62,830 bases of DNA from Oscillospiraceae bacterium (GTDB lineage Bacteria; Bacillota; Clostridia; Oscillospirales; Oscillospiraceae): positions 1 through 62,830 of the forward strand of contig JAFXTU010000029.1 in assembly GCA_017535635.1 (NCBI GenBank), written 5' to 3'. The notes beneath the pieces are model-generated. The model did no database searches. It was not told the origin of the DNA and saw only the letters and a program-made list of their open reading frames with translations. This document shows positions 33,485-42,171 of this stretch, in pieces. Numbering within the stretch: position 1 is the first letter of the stretch; each line of letters begins with the position of its first letter. A program made the translations under genes and the position numbers.

Positions 33485-34498
33485 ATGCAGGTACATACCT
33501 TTCCCCTGAATGACAGCGGCACCGCCAAGCTGGTGGTCAGCGTTTCCAATGTGCCGCCCGTCATGGTGAAGACCCCTGCCCTCATCCACGCTCCCGGCGG
33601 CGGCTTTATGTTCTGCAGCGAGTCCGACACCGTCACCATCGGCGCAAAATGCACCGCCAAGGGCGTGGGCGTCGTCTGCACCTACCTCTACCCCGTGGGC
33701 CGGGACTACCGCTTCCCCCAGGTGGTGGTGGACATGATGCGCAGCATCAAGATCGTCCGGGACCACGCGAAGGAGTGGGGCGTGGACCCGGAGAAGATCA
33801 TCATCTCCGGCAACTCCGCCGGGGCCTTCATCTGCATGAGCACCGGCAACCTCTGGAACCGGCCCGAGCTGATGGAAAAGGCCGGCTGCACCGGCGAGGA
33901 GGGCAAGCCCAACGCCATGATTCTGGGCTTCGGCCCCATGTTCTGCGGCCAGCAGGAGGAGGAAGCCAAGCTCACCTATGTTCCCAACGGGGACCTGGTG
34001 GGGGATCAGACGCCTCCCGCCTTCTTCCACCACGCGAGGATGGACACCCTGGTGTCCGTCTACCAGACCATCGCCATGATCGACTCCATGGAAAAGCATA
34101 AGCGGCCCTTCGGCTGCTTCATCTCCGGCTTCGGCGGCCACGGGGAGACCGGCGGCACCCAGCGGATGCAGGGGGCGGACGGCACCGTGGGTCCCTGCGT
34201 GGACGACTGGTTCGAGGGTTGCTGGAACTTCATCGCCAATGTCCTCAAGATCAACCAGATCCCCCAGGCCATGCCCATGATGATGGCCCCGCCCTCCGGC
34301 GGCCCCGGAGGCCCGGGAGGCCCCGGCGGCCCGGGCGAGGGCGCGCCCATGATGCCCCCCATGATGATGAGCATGCCCGTTCCCCCGCCGGGAAGCGAGC
34401 CTAACGGCCCCGGCGCCATGCCCTTCGGCCAGGCCCACGACATCCACATGCCCTTCAACGTGGCCTATAAGGACAAGGACTTCACCACGTACAAGTAA
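33485..34498 (+). CDS. alpha/beta hydrolase (esterase-like) with Gly-Pro-rich C-terminal region
   Basis: 337 residues. Alpha/beta hydrolase core with HAPGGGF (oxyanion loop; normally HGGG) at 35-41, nucleophile Ser111 in SGNSAG, probable Asp187 (HHARMDTLV) and His219 (FGGHGE), so the catalytic triad is intact. From about residue 262 the sequence becomes Met/Pro-rich with GGPGGPGGPGGPG repeats (272-284) and a PPMMMSMPVPPPG stretch, then a normal-looking 25-residue end. No signal peptide. ATG at 33485 with AAAGGAGG upstream. The substrate is unknown; the tail is unusual for this family. Confidence 0.82.
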   Translation: MQVHTFPLNDSGTAKLVVSVSNVPPVMVKTPALIHAPGGGFMFCSESDTVTIGAKCTAKGVGVVCTYLYPVGRDYRFPQVVVDMMRSIKIVRDHAKEWGVDPEKIIISGNSAGAFICMSTGNLWNRPELMEKAGCTGEEGKPNAMILGFGPMFCGQQEEEAKLTYVPNGDLVGDQTPPAFFHHARMDTLVSVYQTIAMIDSMEKHKRPFGCFISGFGGHGETGGTQRMQGADGTVGPCVDDWFEGCWNFIANVLKINQIPQAMPMMMAPPSGGPGGPGGPGGPGEGAPMMPPMMMSMPVPPPGSEPNGPGAMPFGQAHDIHMPFNVAYKDKDFTTYK

Positions 34499-34513
34499 AC
34501 GCTGTTACAACGA

Positions 34514-34541
34514 GCGCCCGGCTCCAGACGGAGCCGGGCGC
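34514..34541 (+). terminator. hairpin between convergent genes
   Basis: 12-bp perfect GC stem (34514-34525 with 34530-34541) between the esterase and FNT stops, but with only a poor T-tract on either side (ACATTCTGTATTTG on the plus strand). Confidence 0.5.
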
Positions 34542-34562
34542 ACATTCTGTATTTGTACTCTA

Positions 34563-35351
34563 TTACTTCTTCTCTCTCAGGTAGATGAACCAGTAGGGTA
34601 GACCCACCAGACCCGCGCCGCCCACGATGTTGCCCAGGGTGACGGGGATCAGGTTCTTCACGATGAAGGCTCCCCAGGTGAGGGCGTCGTTCTCAATGCC
34701 GTAAACGCCCTTGGCAAAGAGGCCGGCGGGGATGTAGTACATATTGGCAACGCAGTGCTCAAAGCCGCAGAGGACGAAGAGCATGATGGGCATGAACAGG
34801 CCCCAGAACTTGCCGGTCACGTCCTTGGCGGCGAAGGAGATCCACACGGCGATGCACACCAGGAAGTTGCAGCAGATGCCCCGGATGAAGGCGTCCCCGA
34901 AGCTGAGGCCCACCTTGCCGGCGGCGGTGCTGACCATGGCGGCGGCCAGGCCATTGGAGAAGAGGCTGGCGGTGTGGCCGTAGACGGCCAGGAAGGCCAC
35001 CAGAACGCCGCCGATCAGGTTGCCGATGTAGACGATAATCCAGTTGCGGAGCATCTGGCCCAGCTTCACGTCGCCGGTGAGCACGGGGATGATGATCAGG
35101 TTGTTGCCGGTGAAAAGCTCGCTGCCGGCCAGGAGGACCATACTGAGACCCACGGGGAAGATGCAGGCGCCCAGGAATTTGCCCACGGAAGCGGTCTGCA
35201 CGCTGACGGCGGCGGTGGTGGCGCCCACGCCCGCCAGGGCGATGAACGCGCCGGCCAGGATGCCCAGGATGAAGAGCTTCGCAAAGCTGTTGGTCGCTTT
35301 GCCTTTACCGATGGCAATATAGTTTTTTGCCACCTCTGCGGGAGAATTCAT
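34563..35351 (-). CDS. formate/nitrite transporter (FNT) family channel
   Basis: 262 residues with six membrane helices, the pentameric FNT channel fold. Features: KATNSFAKLFILGILAGAFI (helix 1), FPVGLSMVLLAGSELFTGNN (the omega-loop region), GNLIGGVLVAF, and CGFEHCVANMYYIPAGL with the conserved central histidine, plus NIVGGAGLVGLPYW. Both FocA and NirC share these, so the substrate (formate, nitrite or hydrosulfide) is uncertain. ATG at 35351; the upstream extension to 35447 crosses its promoter and is rejected. Confidence 0.9.
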   Translation of the reverse strand: MNSPAEVAKNYIAIGKGKATNSFAKLFILGILAGAFIALAGVGATTAAVSVQTASVGKFLGACIFPVGLSMVLLAGSELFTGNNLIIIPVLTGDVKLGQMLRNWIIVYIGNLIGGVLVAFLAVYGHTASLFSNGLAAAMVSTAAGKVGLSFGDAFIRGICCNFLVCIAVWISFAAKDVTGKFWGLFMPIMLFVLCGFEHCVANMYYIPAGLFAKGVYGIENDALTWGAFIVKNLIPVTLGNIVGGAGLVGLPYWFIYLREKK

Positions 35352-35387
35352 ATTCCCATACCCCTTTTCTAAAGAATATCTCCTAAT

Positions 35388-35416
35388 AAAATAGAGTTTT
35401 CGACCTCGTTTGTCAA
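35388..35416 (-). promoter_or_regulatory. promoter of FNT gene
   Basis: Minus strand TTGACA (35411-35416), 17-bp spacer, TATTTT (35388-35393). It is back-to-back with the MFS promoter. Confidence 0.7.
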
Positions 35417-35425
35417 GGCCAAACC

Positions 35426-35454
35426 TTGCAATCCTCCCACATTTCATATATGAT
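35426..35454 (+). promoter_or_regulatory. promoter of MFS gene
   Basis: TTGCAA (35426-35431), 17-bp spacer, TATGAT (35449-35454), starting about 10 bases from the divergent FNT promoter, so one regulator could cover both. Confidence 0.65.
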
Positions 35455-35492
35455 TACTCTGTTGTTTTCATGATAAAAGGAGGGCGAATGCC

Positions 35493-36674
35493 TTGAAGGA
35501 CCTGAGCCAGAAACAGAAAAACCGACTGAAAGCGACGCTCCTGCTGGTGGCGCTGACCAATATGGTCTCCGTGGCCCTGAGTCCCGCCACGGAGCAGATC
35601 CGGCAATTCTTCGGCGTGGAGCTGGCCACGGTGCAGACGGCCATGAGCGCCACCAATGTGGTGCAGATCACCGTCAGTCTGGTGGCCATGTATCTCATCA
35701 ACCGGGGCATCCTCACGAAAAAGCGGGCCGTGGTCATGGGGCAGAGCTTTTTCGGCCTGGCCGTGATCTTCGTGCTCCTGTTCCACAACGCCTTCTGGTG
35801 CGTCTACGTGCTCTCCGCCCTGGTGGGCGGCGCCTGCGGGCTCTTCGTCACCAACGCCTTCGGTATCATCTTTGACTGCTTTGAACCGGACGAGCGGCAG
35901 GGCCTCACAGGGCTCCAGACCTCCTGCATCAGCCTGGGCGGCATCCTGGCCTCCCTGGCCGGCGGTTTCCTGGCGGGCTTCTTCTGGTACGGCGGGTACC
36001 TGGTCCTCTCCGTGGGCATCGTCATCGCCGTGGTGGCGGCCCTGAACATCCCCGACTACAAGACGCCCAAGGCCCAGGAGGGCGGGAAGCGCTCCCCCAT
36101 CCGGAGCCAGGTTTTCTTCTACGCCGCCTCCGCCTTTCTCTTCATGCTCTGCTACATCACCGTGGGTCAAAACATCTCCTCCCACCTGAGCCGCCACTAT
36201 GAGAACTACTCCCGGCTGGCGGGCATCTGCTCCGCCGTGCAGATGGGCGGCGGCGTGGTCTCCGGCCTGCTCTTCAAGAAGATTTCCGGCAAGCTGCAGG
36301 ACGATACCCTGGTCCTGTCCCTCTGTGTGCTCAGCGGAGGGCTGATGCTCCTGAGCTTTCTCACCACGTCCCTGCCCCTCATCCTGCTGTCCGTCTTCCT
36401 CTGCGGTCTCACCCTGAGCCTCTTCAACCCCTGGTGCATCTTCGGCGTCAGCGTCAATTCCGACCCCACGAATTCCGCCGTCACCAGCGTCATCATCTCC
36501 GCCATCGCCCCCTCCGCCGGCGGCTTCCTGAGCCCGGTGGTCTTCACCAACATCACCAACGCCCTTGTCCCCGGCGCCACGGATTTCCGCTACCGCTTCG
36601 TATCCTGCTGCGCCCTGGGGATCGCCGTTCTGATTTTTATCCGCAACCGGATCGTGAAGAAAAAGGCGGCGTGA
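35493..36674 (+). CDS. MFS transporter
   Basis: 393 residues, twelve predicted membrane segments, Major Facilitator Superfamily. The first half has the inter-helix loop NRGILTKKRAVVMGQ (family motif position) and ECF-like FDCFEPDERQGLTGLQTSC; the second half includes FNPWCIFGVSV. No signature fixes the substrate. The start is TTG at 35493, with AAAGGAGGG 8 bases upstream; the ATG in between is out of frame and stops at once. Divergent from the FNT channel. Confidence 0.87.
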   Translation: MKDLSQKQKNRLKATLLLVALTNMVSVALSPATEQIRQFFGVELATVQTAMSATNVVQITVSLVAMYLINRGILTKKRAVVMGQSFFGLAVIFVLLFHNAFWCVYVLSALVGGACGLFVTNAFGIIFDCFEPDERQGLTGLQTSCISLGGILASLAGGFLAGFFWYGGYLVLSVGIVIAVVAALNIPDYKTPKAQEGGKRSPIRSQVFFYAASAFLFMLCYITVGQNISSHLSRHYENYSRLAGICSAVQMGGGVVSGLLFKKISGKLQDDTLVLSLCVLSGGLMLLSFLTTSLPLILLSVFLCGLTLSLFNPWCIFGVSVNSDPTNSAVTSVIISAIAPSAGGFLSPVVFTNITNALVPGATDFRYRFVSCCALGIAVLIFIRNRIVKKKAA

Positions 36675-36692
36675 TTTCTCAGGAAATACTTA

Positions 36693-36720
36693 TCGGGGCT
36701 GTGCTTTCGCACAGCCCCGA
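36693..36720 (+). terminator. intrinsic terminator of MFS gene
   Basis: 12-bp perfect stem (36693-36704 with 36709-36720), TTTC loop, then ACCTATTTTG. It may also serve the convergent gene on the other strand. Confidence 0.7.
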
Positions 36721-36736
36721 ACCTATTTTGCTGTAA

Positions 36737-37246
36737 TTATGTAATCGCCGCGATCCCCAGGCGCACGCCGTAGCTGATGAGCGTGATGATCACCCCAGCG
36801 ATGAGGACGCCCAGGAAGATGGTGGGAAGGGCCCGCCTCAGCCGGATGTCCAGCAGGGCGGCGATGAGGCTCCCGGTCCAGGCCCCGGTCCCCGGCAGAG
36901 GGATGGCCACAAAGAGGCAGAGACCCAGGATCTCAAAGCGCTGCACCCGTTCCATGTTGTTTTCAGCCTTCTTTTCGATCCGGTCCAGGATGCCGTTGAG
37001 GAAGCTCCAATGCCGCCGGATAAAGGCAAAGATCCGCCGGATAAAGAGGACGATAAAGGGCATCGGCAGCATATTGCCCACCACCGCAGCCACAAAGGAC
37101 TGCCAGGCGGGAAGGCCAAGGCCGCAGCCGATGGGAATGGCCAGCCGGAGCTCCGTCATCGGCACCATGCTCATCACCAGGACCCAAAGAAAATCCTTCA
37201 AAGAATCGCGTCCCCCCTCTCCGAAGTCTGTCCCGAAGAATACCAT
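36737..37246 (-). CDS. small multidrug export family protein (COG2426, PF06695-like)
   Basis: 169 residues with four or five membrane segments. Family motifs: SMVPMTELRLAIPIGCGLGLP near 28-48, GNMLPMPFIVLF near 57 and IPLPGTGAWTGSLIAALLDI near 115, the last strongly conserved. The family name comes from weak similarity to exporters; transport is not demonstrated. ATG at 37246. It lies 57 bases downstream of pgcA and may be the last gene of that transcript. Confidence 0.87.
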   Translation of the reverse strand: MVFFGTDFGEGGRDSLKDFLWVLVMSMVPMTELRLAIPIGCGLGLPAWQSFVAAVVGNMLPMPFIVLFIRRIFAFIRRHWSFLNGILDRIEKKAENNMERVQRFEILGLCLFVAIPLPGTGAWTGSLIAALLDIRLRRALPTIFLGVLIAGVIITLISYGVRLGIAAIT

Positions 37247-37303
37247 GTCCTGCCGGAAAATGCAAGTCTTTTCCCGGCCGGACGATTTTGCGGCGGCGCC
37301 AGG

Positions 37304-39001
37304 CTACTGAAGGCTGCGGGCGTAGTCCCCCAGGGCTTTCAGCTGCCGGGCACAGTCGGATCGATTCTTCCCCCGGACCTGGAGGTAGCACTTCACCTTG
37401 GGCTCCGTTCCGCTGGGACGGATGATGAAAACGCCGCCGGAGGCCAGGTCGAAGTAGAGCATATCCGCGCCCTTCATGGGAAGAAGCCCGGTCCTGCCCT
37501 CCGCGTCACAGCTCTCTCCCGTCAGGTAATCCCGCACCCGGAGCACCCGGTCCCCGCCCAGGGTCTTCGGAGGCTCCTTCCGAAGGGAGTCCATCAGGGC
37601 CTTCATTCTGCTGAGCCCGTCCACGCCCGGCATCACCAGGCTGATCGTCTCTTCCGCATAGCGGCCCAGCAGATCGTAGAGCTCTTCCAGCCGGTCCAGA
37701 AGGGTCTTGCCGTGCAGGGCATGATAGGAGGCCATTTCCGCGGCCATGACGGCGGCGGTCACGGCGTCCTTATCCCGGACGGCGGTGCCGAAGGCATAGC
37801 CGATGGCCTCCTCAAAGGAAAAGAGGACGGTCTTCCCGTCGGTTTCATGGACCTTCATCCGCTCGGCAAGGAATTTGAAGCCGGTAAAGGTGTCCTCCAT
37901 TTCCGCGCCGTAGTGCTCCGCCACGGCTCTCGCCATCTCCGTGGAGACGATGCTTTTCAAAGCCACAGGCGCCTCCGGCAGGGTCCCCTTCTCCTTCCTG
38001 GCCGTAAACACATAGTCCAGGAAGAGGACGCCCGCCTGGTTCCCGCTGAGGAGCCGGTATTCCCCGCTGCGGTCTTTGACCATGAGACCCAGCCGGTCGG
38101 AATCCGGGTCGGTCCCGATGATCAGGTCCGCCTGCTCCCGCTTCGCCAGGTCCAGCGCCCGCTCAAAGCCCACCTCGAACTCCGGGTTGGGGTTGGCGCA
38201 GGTGGGAAAGTCTCCGTCCGGGTCCATCTGCTCCGCGACGCAGCGCAGATCCCGGACTCCCAGACGCGCCAGGGCCTGGGGCACCAGCTTCGCTCCGGCC
38301 CCGTTGAAGGGAGTGTAGACGATCCTCAACGCGGCCTTCTCCACGGTCTCCGGCAGGATGGACTGGCGGAGGCATGACGCCAGAAAGGCTTCGTCCGCCT
38401 CGGCGCCGATGCGAAGGATGCGCTCGTCATCCTTCTCTGCCAAAGGCAGGTCGGCCAGGACGTCGATCTCCTCCATGGCCTGGGCCACCTGGGAGGCGTG
38501 CTCCGGCGGGAGCTGGGCCCCGTCGGACCAGTAGACCTTATAGCCGTTGTACTCCTTGGGATTGTGGCTGGCGGTGATGTTGATCCCCGCCGCAGCGCCG
38601 TAAAACCGGATGGCAAAGGAGAGTTCCGGCGTGGGGCGCAGGGTATCAAAGATGCGGACCCGGATCCCCATGGCCGCCAGGACCCTGGCGGCGTCCCAGG
38701 CGTACTCCATGCTGTGATTTCTGCAGTCGCAGGCGATCACAGCGCCCTTCTCCGCCAGCCCTTCTTCCCGGAGGATCAGCGTTCCCAGGGCCCGGGTGGC
38801 CTGGCGGACCACATGGCCGTTCATCCGCCGGAGCCCGGGGCCCATGACGCCCCGAAGTCCCGCCGTGCCGAAGCTGAGGGGCGCGAAAAAGCGCTCCCGG
38901 ATCTCAGTGTCATTCCCCCGGATGCTCTCCAGCTCTTCCCGCTCCTCCGCCGTGAGGCTTTCGGAGGCGAGCCAGCGTTCGTATTCCGCAAGATAGTTCA
39001 T
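37304..39001 (-). CDS. pgcA: phosphoglucomutase/phosphomannomutase
   Basis: Interconverts glucose 6-phosphate and glucose 1-phosphate (alpha-D-phosphohexomutase family). 565 residues, like Bacillus PgcA. FGTAGLRGVMGPG near 45, phosphoserine loop TASHNPKEYNGYKVYW near 145, metal loop GTDPDSDRLGLM near 300, sugar loop FSFEEAIGY and phosphate loop RPSGTEPKVK near 530. ATG at 39001 overlaps the upstream gene's stop. Supplies glucose 1-phosphate for wall and surface polysaccharides, including the CDP-sugars made by rfbF. Confidence 0.94.
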   Translation of the reverse strand: MNYLAEYERWLASESLTAEEREELESIRGNDTEIRERFFAPLSFGTAGLRGVMGPGLRRMNGHVVRQATRALGTLILREEGLAEKGAVIACDCRNHSMEYAWDAARVLAAMGIRVRIFDTLRPTPELSFAIRFYGAAAGINITASHNPKEYNGYKVYWSDGAQLPPEHASQVAQAMEEIDVLADLPLAEKDDERILRIGAEADEAFLASCLRQSILPETVEKAALRIVYTPFNGAGAKLVPQALARLGVRDLRCVAEQMDPDGDFPTCANPNPEFEVGFERALDLAKREQADLIIGTDPDSDRLGLMVKDRSGEYRLLSGNQAGVLFLDYVFTARKEKGTLPEAPVALKSIVSTEMARAVAEHYGAEMEDTFTGFKFLAERMKVHETDGKTVLFSFEEAIGYAFGTAVRDKDAVTAAVMAAEMASYHALHGKTLLDRLEELYDLLGRYAEETISLVMPGVDGLSRMKALMDSLRKEPPKTLGGDRVLRVRDYLTGESCDAEGRTGLLPMKGADMLYFDLASGGVFIIRPSGTEPKVKCYLQVRGKNRSDCARQLKALGDYARSLQ

Positions 39002-39435
39002 TCCTCTTCTCCTTCCACTGGCTTCATCAGCTCCCTGGCCAGCTCCACCATGGTCTCCGGCACCAGGACATCCATCCCGGAGCCTGCAAAGCCGAAGAGG
39101 AGCTTACTCAGCGCCCCGTCGGCGGTAAAGGTCCCCACCACGGGGACGCCGAAGCTCTGCAGCTGGGTGATCACCATCTGATAGTCCAGCTGCGTACCCG
39201 TCACCGTCATGAGCCTTGCGGGTTTCACAGGGCTCCCATCGTCATAGCTGGGCCAGATCCCGGCATCGCAGCCGCCGTCGCAGCCCTCCTCCTCCGCGCA
39301 GTGGACCGCACAGGCGCTGCAATTCCCGTCGCAGACATCCGGCTTGGGGGCTGAGGCCTCCAGCAGCCCGCCGCAGTCGGGACAGACCTCCATCCCCGCC
39401 GGGAAGCTCTTTTCACAATCCGAACACCAGGGCAT
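38998..39435 (-). CDS. zinc-ribbon and DUF2007-type protein
   Basis: 145 residues. An N-terminal zinc ribbon (CSDC near 4, CPDCGG near 18) is followed by a Cys-rich insert (CDGNCSACAVHCAEEEGCDGGC, about 35-57) and a DUF2007-like putative signal-transducing domain (TVTGTQLDYQMVITQLQSFG onward). The insert of eight or more cysteines in about 25 residues could bind metal. ATG at 39435. Overlaps pgcA by four bases, suggesting coupled translation. Function unknown. Confidence 0.8.
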   Translation of the reverse strand: MPWCSDCEKSFPAGMEVCPDCGGLLEASAPKPDVCDGNCSACAVHCAEEEGCDGGCDAGIWPSYDDGSPVKPARLMTVTGTQLDYQMVITQLQSFGVPVVGTFTADGALSKLLFGFAGSGMDVLVPETMVELARELMKPVEGEEE

Positions 39436-39449
39436 GGTCCGATCCTCCT

Positions 39450-39932
39450 TTACTTGTGATACCTGGTCCCTTCCCGGATCTGAAAGGCGCGGTAGAGCTG
39501 CTCCAGCAGCATGATCCGCGCCAGATGGTGGGGAAAGGTCATCTTCGACATGCTCATACGTACTTCCGCCCGCTCCTTGATTTCCGGAGAGAGGCCCACG
39601 GAGGAGCCGATCACGAAGCAGAGCCTGCTTTTCCCCCGGAGGGCACAGGCCTCCAGGAATTCGGAAAAGCGAAGGCTGTCCAACTCCTTGCCCTCCACGC
39701 AGAGGGCTACCGTCAGTGCGCCGGAGGGAATGCGAAGGGCAATGCTCTCCCCTTCCTTCTTCATGGCCTGCTCCACCTCGGCGGGGGAAGGGTCCGCCGG
39801 AAGCCGGCTCTCCGGCAGCTCCTCCACCTCCAGGCGGCAGAGGGCAGTCAGGCGTTTCATATACTCCGCCGCCGCGGCCAGATAATGTTTTTCCTTCAGT
39901 TTTCCCACGCAGATGATCTTTATATTCAGCAT
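39450..39932 (-). CDS. rlmH: 23S rRNA pseudouridine-1915 N3-methyltransferase
   Basis: Methylates pseudouridine 1915 in helix 69 of 23S rRNA on the assembled ribosome, SAM-dependent (SPOUT fold). 160 residues, exact family length. KIICVGKLKEKHYLAAAAEYMKRL at the start, the SAM knot CFVIGSSVGLSPEIKERAEVR, and the C-terminal HHLARIMLLEQLYRAFQI ending YHK are all typical. It follows walJ by 6 bases, the same pairing as yycJ-rlmH in Bacilli. Confidence 0.96.
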   Translation of the reverse strand: MLNIKIICVGKLKEKHYLAAAAEYMKRLTALCRLEVEELPESRLPADPSPAEVEQAMKKEGESIALRIPSGALTVALCVEGKELDSLRFSEFLEACALRGKSRLCFVIGSSVGLSPEIKERAEVRMSMSKMTFPHHLARIMLLEQLYRAFQIREGTRYHK

Positions 39933-39938
39933 ATCTCT

Positions 39939-40706
39939 CTAATTCAGTTCAAAAGCCTCACTGTAAGCATCTCTGGGCGCGGCGGTGACGGACAGCGTAT
40001 CGCCCACACGGGCACGCACCGCCGCCAGGGCCAGCTCCGGACGGTTGTTCTCCCGGCTGAGGTGACCCAGCAGCACCTTCTCTGCCCCGGTCTGGGCCAG
40101 CCAGAGGGCCAGCTCGGCGCCCAGCTCGTTGGACAAGTGGCCCCGGTCCCCCAGGATCCGCCGCTGGAGTGCGGCCGGATAGGGTCCCCGCAGCAGCAGG
40201 TCTACGTCGTGATTCGTCTCCACCACCGCAAAGCGGCAGCCTCTCGAGGCGGACACGACCCCCTCCGTCAGACAGCCCAGGTCCGTCAGCACCGCCAGGG
40301 CGCTTCTCTCCCCTTCCACCCGCCAGCCCAGAGGCTGGGCCGCGTCGTGAGAGAGGGGGATGCCCAGAATCCGCAGCTCTCCCAGCTCCAGGGTCAGGGA
40401 AGGGGGCAAGGGGCGCAGGTTCTTCTCCGCGCATTTATCCTCCCGCAGCAGCGCCCTCCCGGTCCCTTCACTGAGATAGACGGGGATGTCGGTGTACTTG
40501 GAGAGAATACGGAGGCCGGAGACGTGGTCCGTGTGCTCATGGGTCACCAGCACCCCGGTCACGTCCTCCAGGTCCAGGCCCTGGCTCCGAAGGCCCAGCC
40601 GGATGCGCTTCATGGAAATGCCCGCGTCCAGCAGAAGATTGACGCCGCCGCCCTGCACCAGGGCACAGTTGCCGCTGGAGCCGCTGGCAAAGCTGATGTA
40701 TCGCAT
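39939..40706 (-). CDS. walJ: MBL-fold metallohydrolase, WalJ/YycJ
   Basis: Metallo-beta-lactamase-fold exonuclease linked to the WalRK system. 255 residues. Opening SFASGSSGNCALVQGG and LLLDAGISMKRI are diagnostic; the metal site is VTHEHTDHVSGL near 55, with LSHDAAQP, ETNHD and LGHLSRENN as later ligands. ATG at 40706. There is no visible ribosome site, and the T-tract of a hairpin ends a few bases upstream, which is odd (see findings). Confidence 0.9.
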   Translation of the reverse strand: MRYISFASGSSGNCALVQGGGVNLLLDAGISMKRIRLGLRSQGLDLEDVTGVLVTHEHTDHVSGLRILSKYTDIPVYLSEGTGRALLREDKCAEKNLRPLPPSLTLELGELRILGIPLSHDAAQPLGWRVEGERSALAVLTDLGCLTEGVVSASRGCRFAVVETNHDVDLLLRGPYPAALQRRILGDRGHLSNELGAELALWLAQTGAEKVLLGHLSRENNRPELALAAVRARVGDTLSVTAAPRDAYSEAFELN

Positions 40707-40711
40707 AGGCC

Positions 40712-40752
40712 GAAAAAAGGCGCATGAAAACCCTTTCGTTTCAATGCGCCTT
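40712..40752 (-). terminator. intrinsic terminator after murA
   Basis: Minus strand stem AAGGCGCAT/ATGCGCCTT extended by GAAA/TTTC, loop between, followed by TTTTTT. It ends 6 bases before the walJ start. Confidence 0.8.
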
Positions 40753-40769
40753 GTCCTTTCTTTATGCCC

Positions 40770-42062
40770 TCAGGCCAGGCTGCGCCCGACCTCCGTCTCC
40801 TCAGGGATCTCTTCCTCCCGGATCTCGGCGCCCAGGCCCCGGAGCTTGGCGACCAGGTCCTCATAGCCCCGCTGGATGTGGTGGATGTCCGTGACCCTCG
40901 TCACGCCCTGGGCGGCCAGACCCGCGATGACAATGGCGGCGCCGGCCCGCAGGTCGCAGGCCTTCACCGTGGCGCCGGAGAGCTTTTCCACTCCCTCCAC
41001 CACGGCGGTCTTCCCGTCCACCTGGATCTTCGCGCCCATCTTGCTCAGCTCGGAGACATACTTGAAGCGGTTGTCCCACACGTCCTCCGTCACCACGCTG
41101 GTCCCCTCCGCCAGGGCAAGGCAGGTGACGATCTGGGGCTGCATGTCCGTGGGGAAGCCGGGGTAAGGCATGGTCTTCACATTGGCGCAGTGGAGCGGGC
41201 CCTCCGTATGGATGCGGACCGCGTCGCCCAGGTCGATGATCTCCGCGCCCATCTCCGCCAGCTTGGCGGTGATGGAGAAAAGGTGCCTGGGGATCACGCC
41301 CCGCACCAGCACATCTCCTCCGGCAGCCGCTGCGGCGGCGAGATAAGTGCCGGCCTCGATCTGGTCCGGAATGATGGTATAGCTGCCGCCGTGGAGCTTA
41401 TCCACGCCGAAAACACGGATCACGCTGGTCCCCGCGCCGCGAACATCCGCGCCCATGGCGTTGAGGAAGTTAGCCAGATCCACGATATGGGGCTCCCGGG
41501 CCGCGTTTTCGATGACCGTCTTGCCCCGGGCCAGGGCCGCCGCCAGCATGATGTTCATGGTGGCTCCCACGCTGACCACGTCCAGATAGATGTTGGCCCC
41601 GTGGAGCCGCCCGCCTCTGGCCTGGGCACAGACAAAGCCGCCCTCCACCCGGATCTCCGCGCCCATGGCCCGCATCCCCTTCAGGTGCTGGTCGATGGGC
41701 CGGACGCCGATGTCACAGCCGCCGGGCATGGGCACTCTGGCCTCGCCGAAGCGGCCCAGAAGCGCGCCGATGAAATAATAGGAAGCGCGGATCTCCCCCA
41801 GGGCAGGACCGGGCTCATGATAGGCAAGAGCCTGGCAGCTGATGTCCATGGCCGTCCGGTTGACGGTGCGGATGTGCGCCCCCATGTCCCTCATGCTCTC
41901 CAGCAGCAGCGTCACGTCGCTGATCTGGGGTATATTCTCAATGCGGCACTCCCCATCCACCAGGAAAGCGGCGGGCAGGATCGCAACGGCCGCGTTTTTC
42001 GCGCCGCTGATCTCCACCTCACCCTGCATCCGCCTGCCGCCGCAGATCACAAACTGTGTCAA
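40770..42062 (-). CDS. murA: UDP-N-acetylglucosamine 1-carboxyvinyltransferase
   Basis: First committed step of peptidoglycan synthesis and target of fosfomycin. 430 residues. Lys22-Asn23 in SGAKNAAVAILPAA, catalytic Cys116 in PMPGGCDIGVRPID (so fosfomycin-sensitive type), IEAGTYLAAAAAAGGD near 230. The start is TTG at 42062 with GGGAGG 7 bases upstream; the reading frame extends to 42131 but without support. It sits between the yycI-like and walJ genes and has its own promoter (42134-42162), linking wall precursor synthesis with the Wal operon. Confidence 0.94.
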   Translation of the reverse strand: MTQFVICGGRRMQGEVEISGAKNAAVAILPAAFLVDGECRIENIPQISDVTLLLESMRDMGAHIRTVNRTAMDISCQALAYHEPGPALGEIRASYYFIGALLGRFGEARVPMPGGCDIGVRPIDQHLKGMRAMGAEIRVEGGFVCAQARGGRLHGANIYLDVVSVGATMNIMLAAALARGKTVIENAAREPHIVDLANFLNAMGADVRGAGTSVIRVFGVDKLHGGSYTIIPDQIEAGTYLAAAAAAGGDVLVRGVIPRHLFSITAKLAEMGAEIIDLGDAVRIHTEGPLHCANVKTMPYPGFPTDMQPQIVTCLALAEGTSVVTEDVWDNRFKYVSELSKMGAKIQVDGKTAVVEGVEKLSGATVKACDLRAGAAIVIAGLAAQGVTRVTDIHHIQRGYEDLVAKLRGLGAEIREEEIPEETEVGRSLA

Positions 42063-42133
42063 ATAAAGACCTCCCGTGCAGCCTCCCGGTCCCCGGGAAC
42101 TCTGCCGCTTATTTCTTCGAGTTGCATTCATGT

Positions 42134-42162
42134 ATTATACATGGTTTCCATAATCTTGTAAA
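42134..42162 (-). promoter_or_regulatory. promoter of murA
   Basis: Minus strand TTTACA (42157-42162), 17-bp spacer, perfect TATAAT (42134-42139), in the 109-base gap after the yycI-like gene. Confidence 0.75.
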
Positions 42163-42171
42163 GGCTGAATT

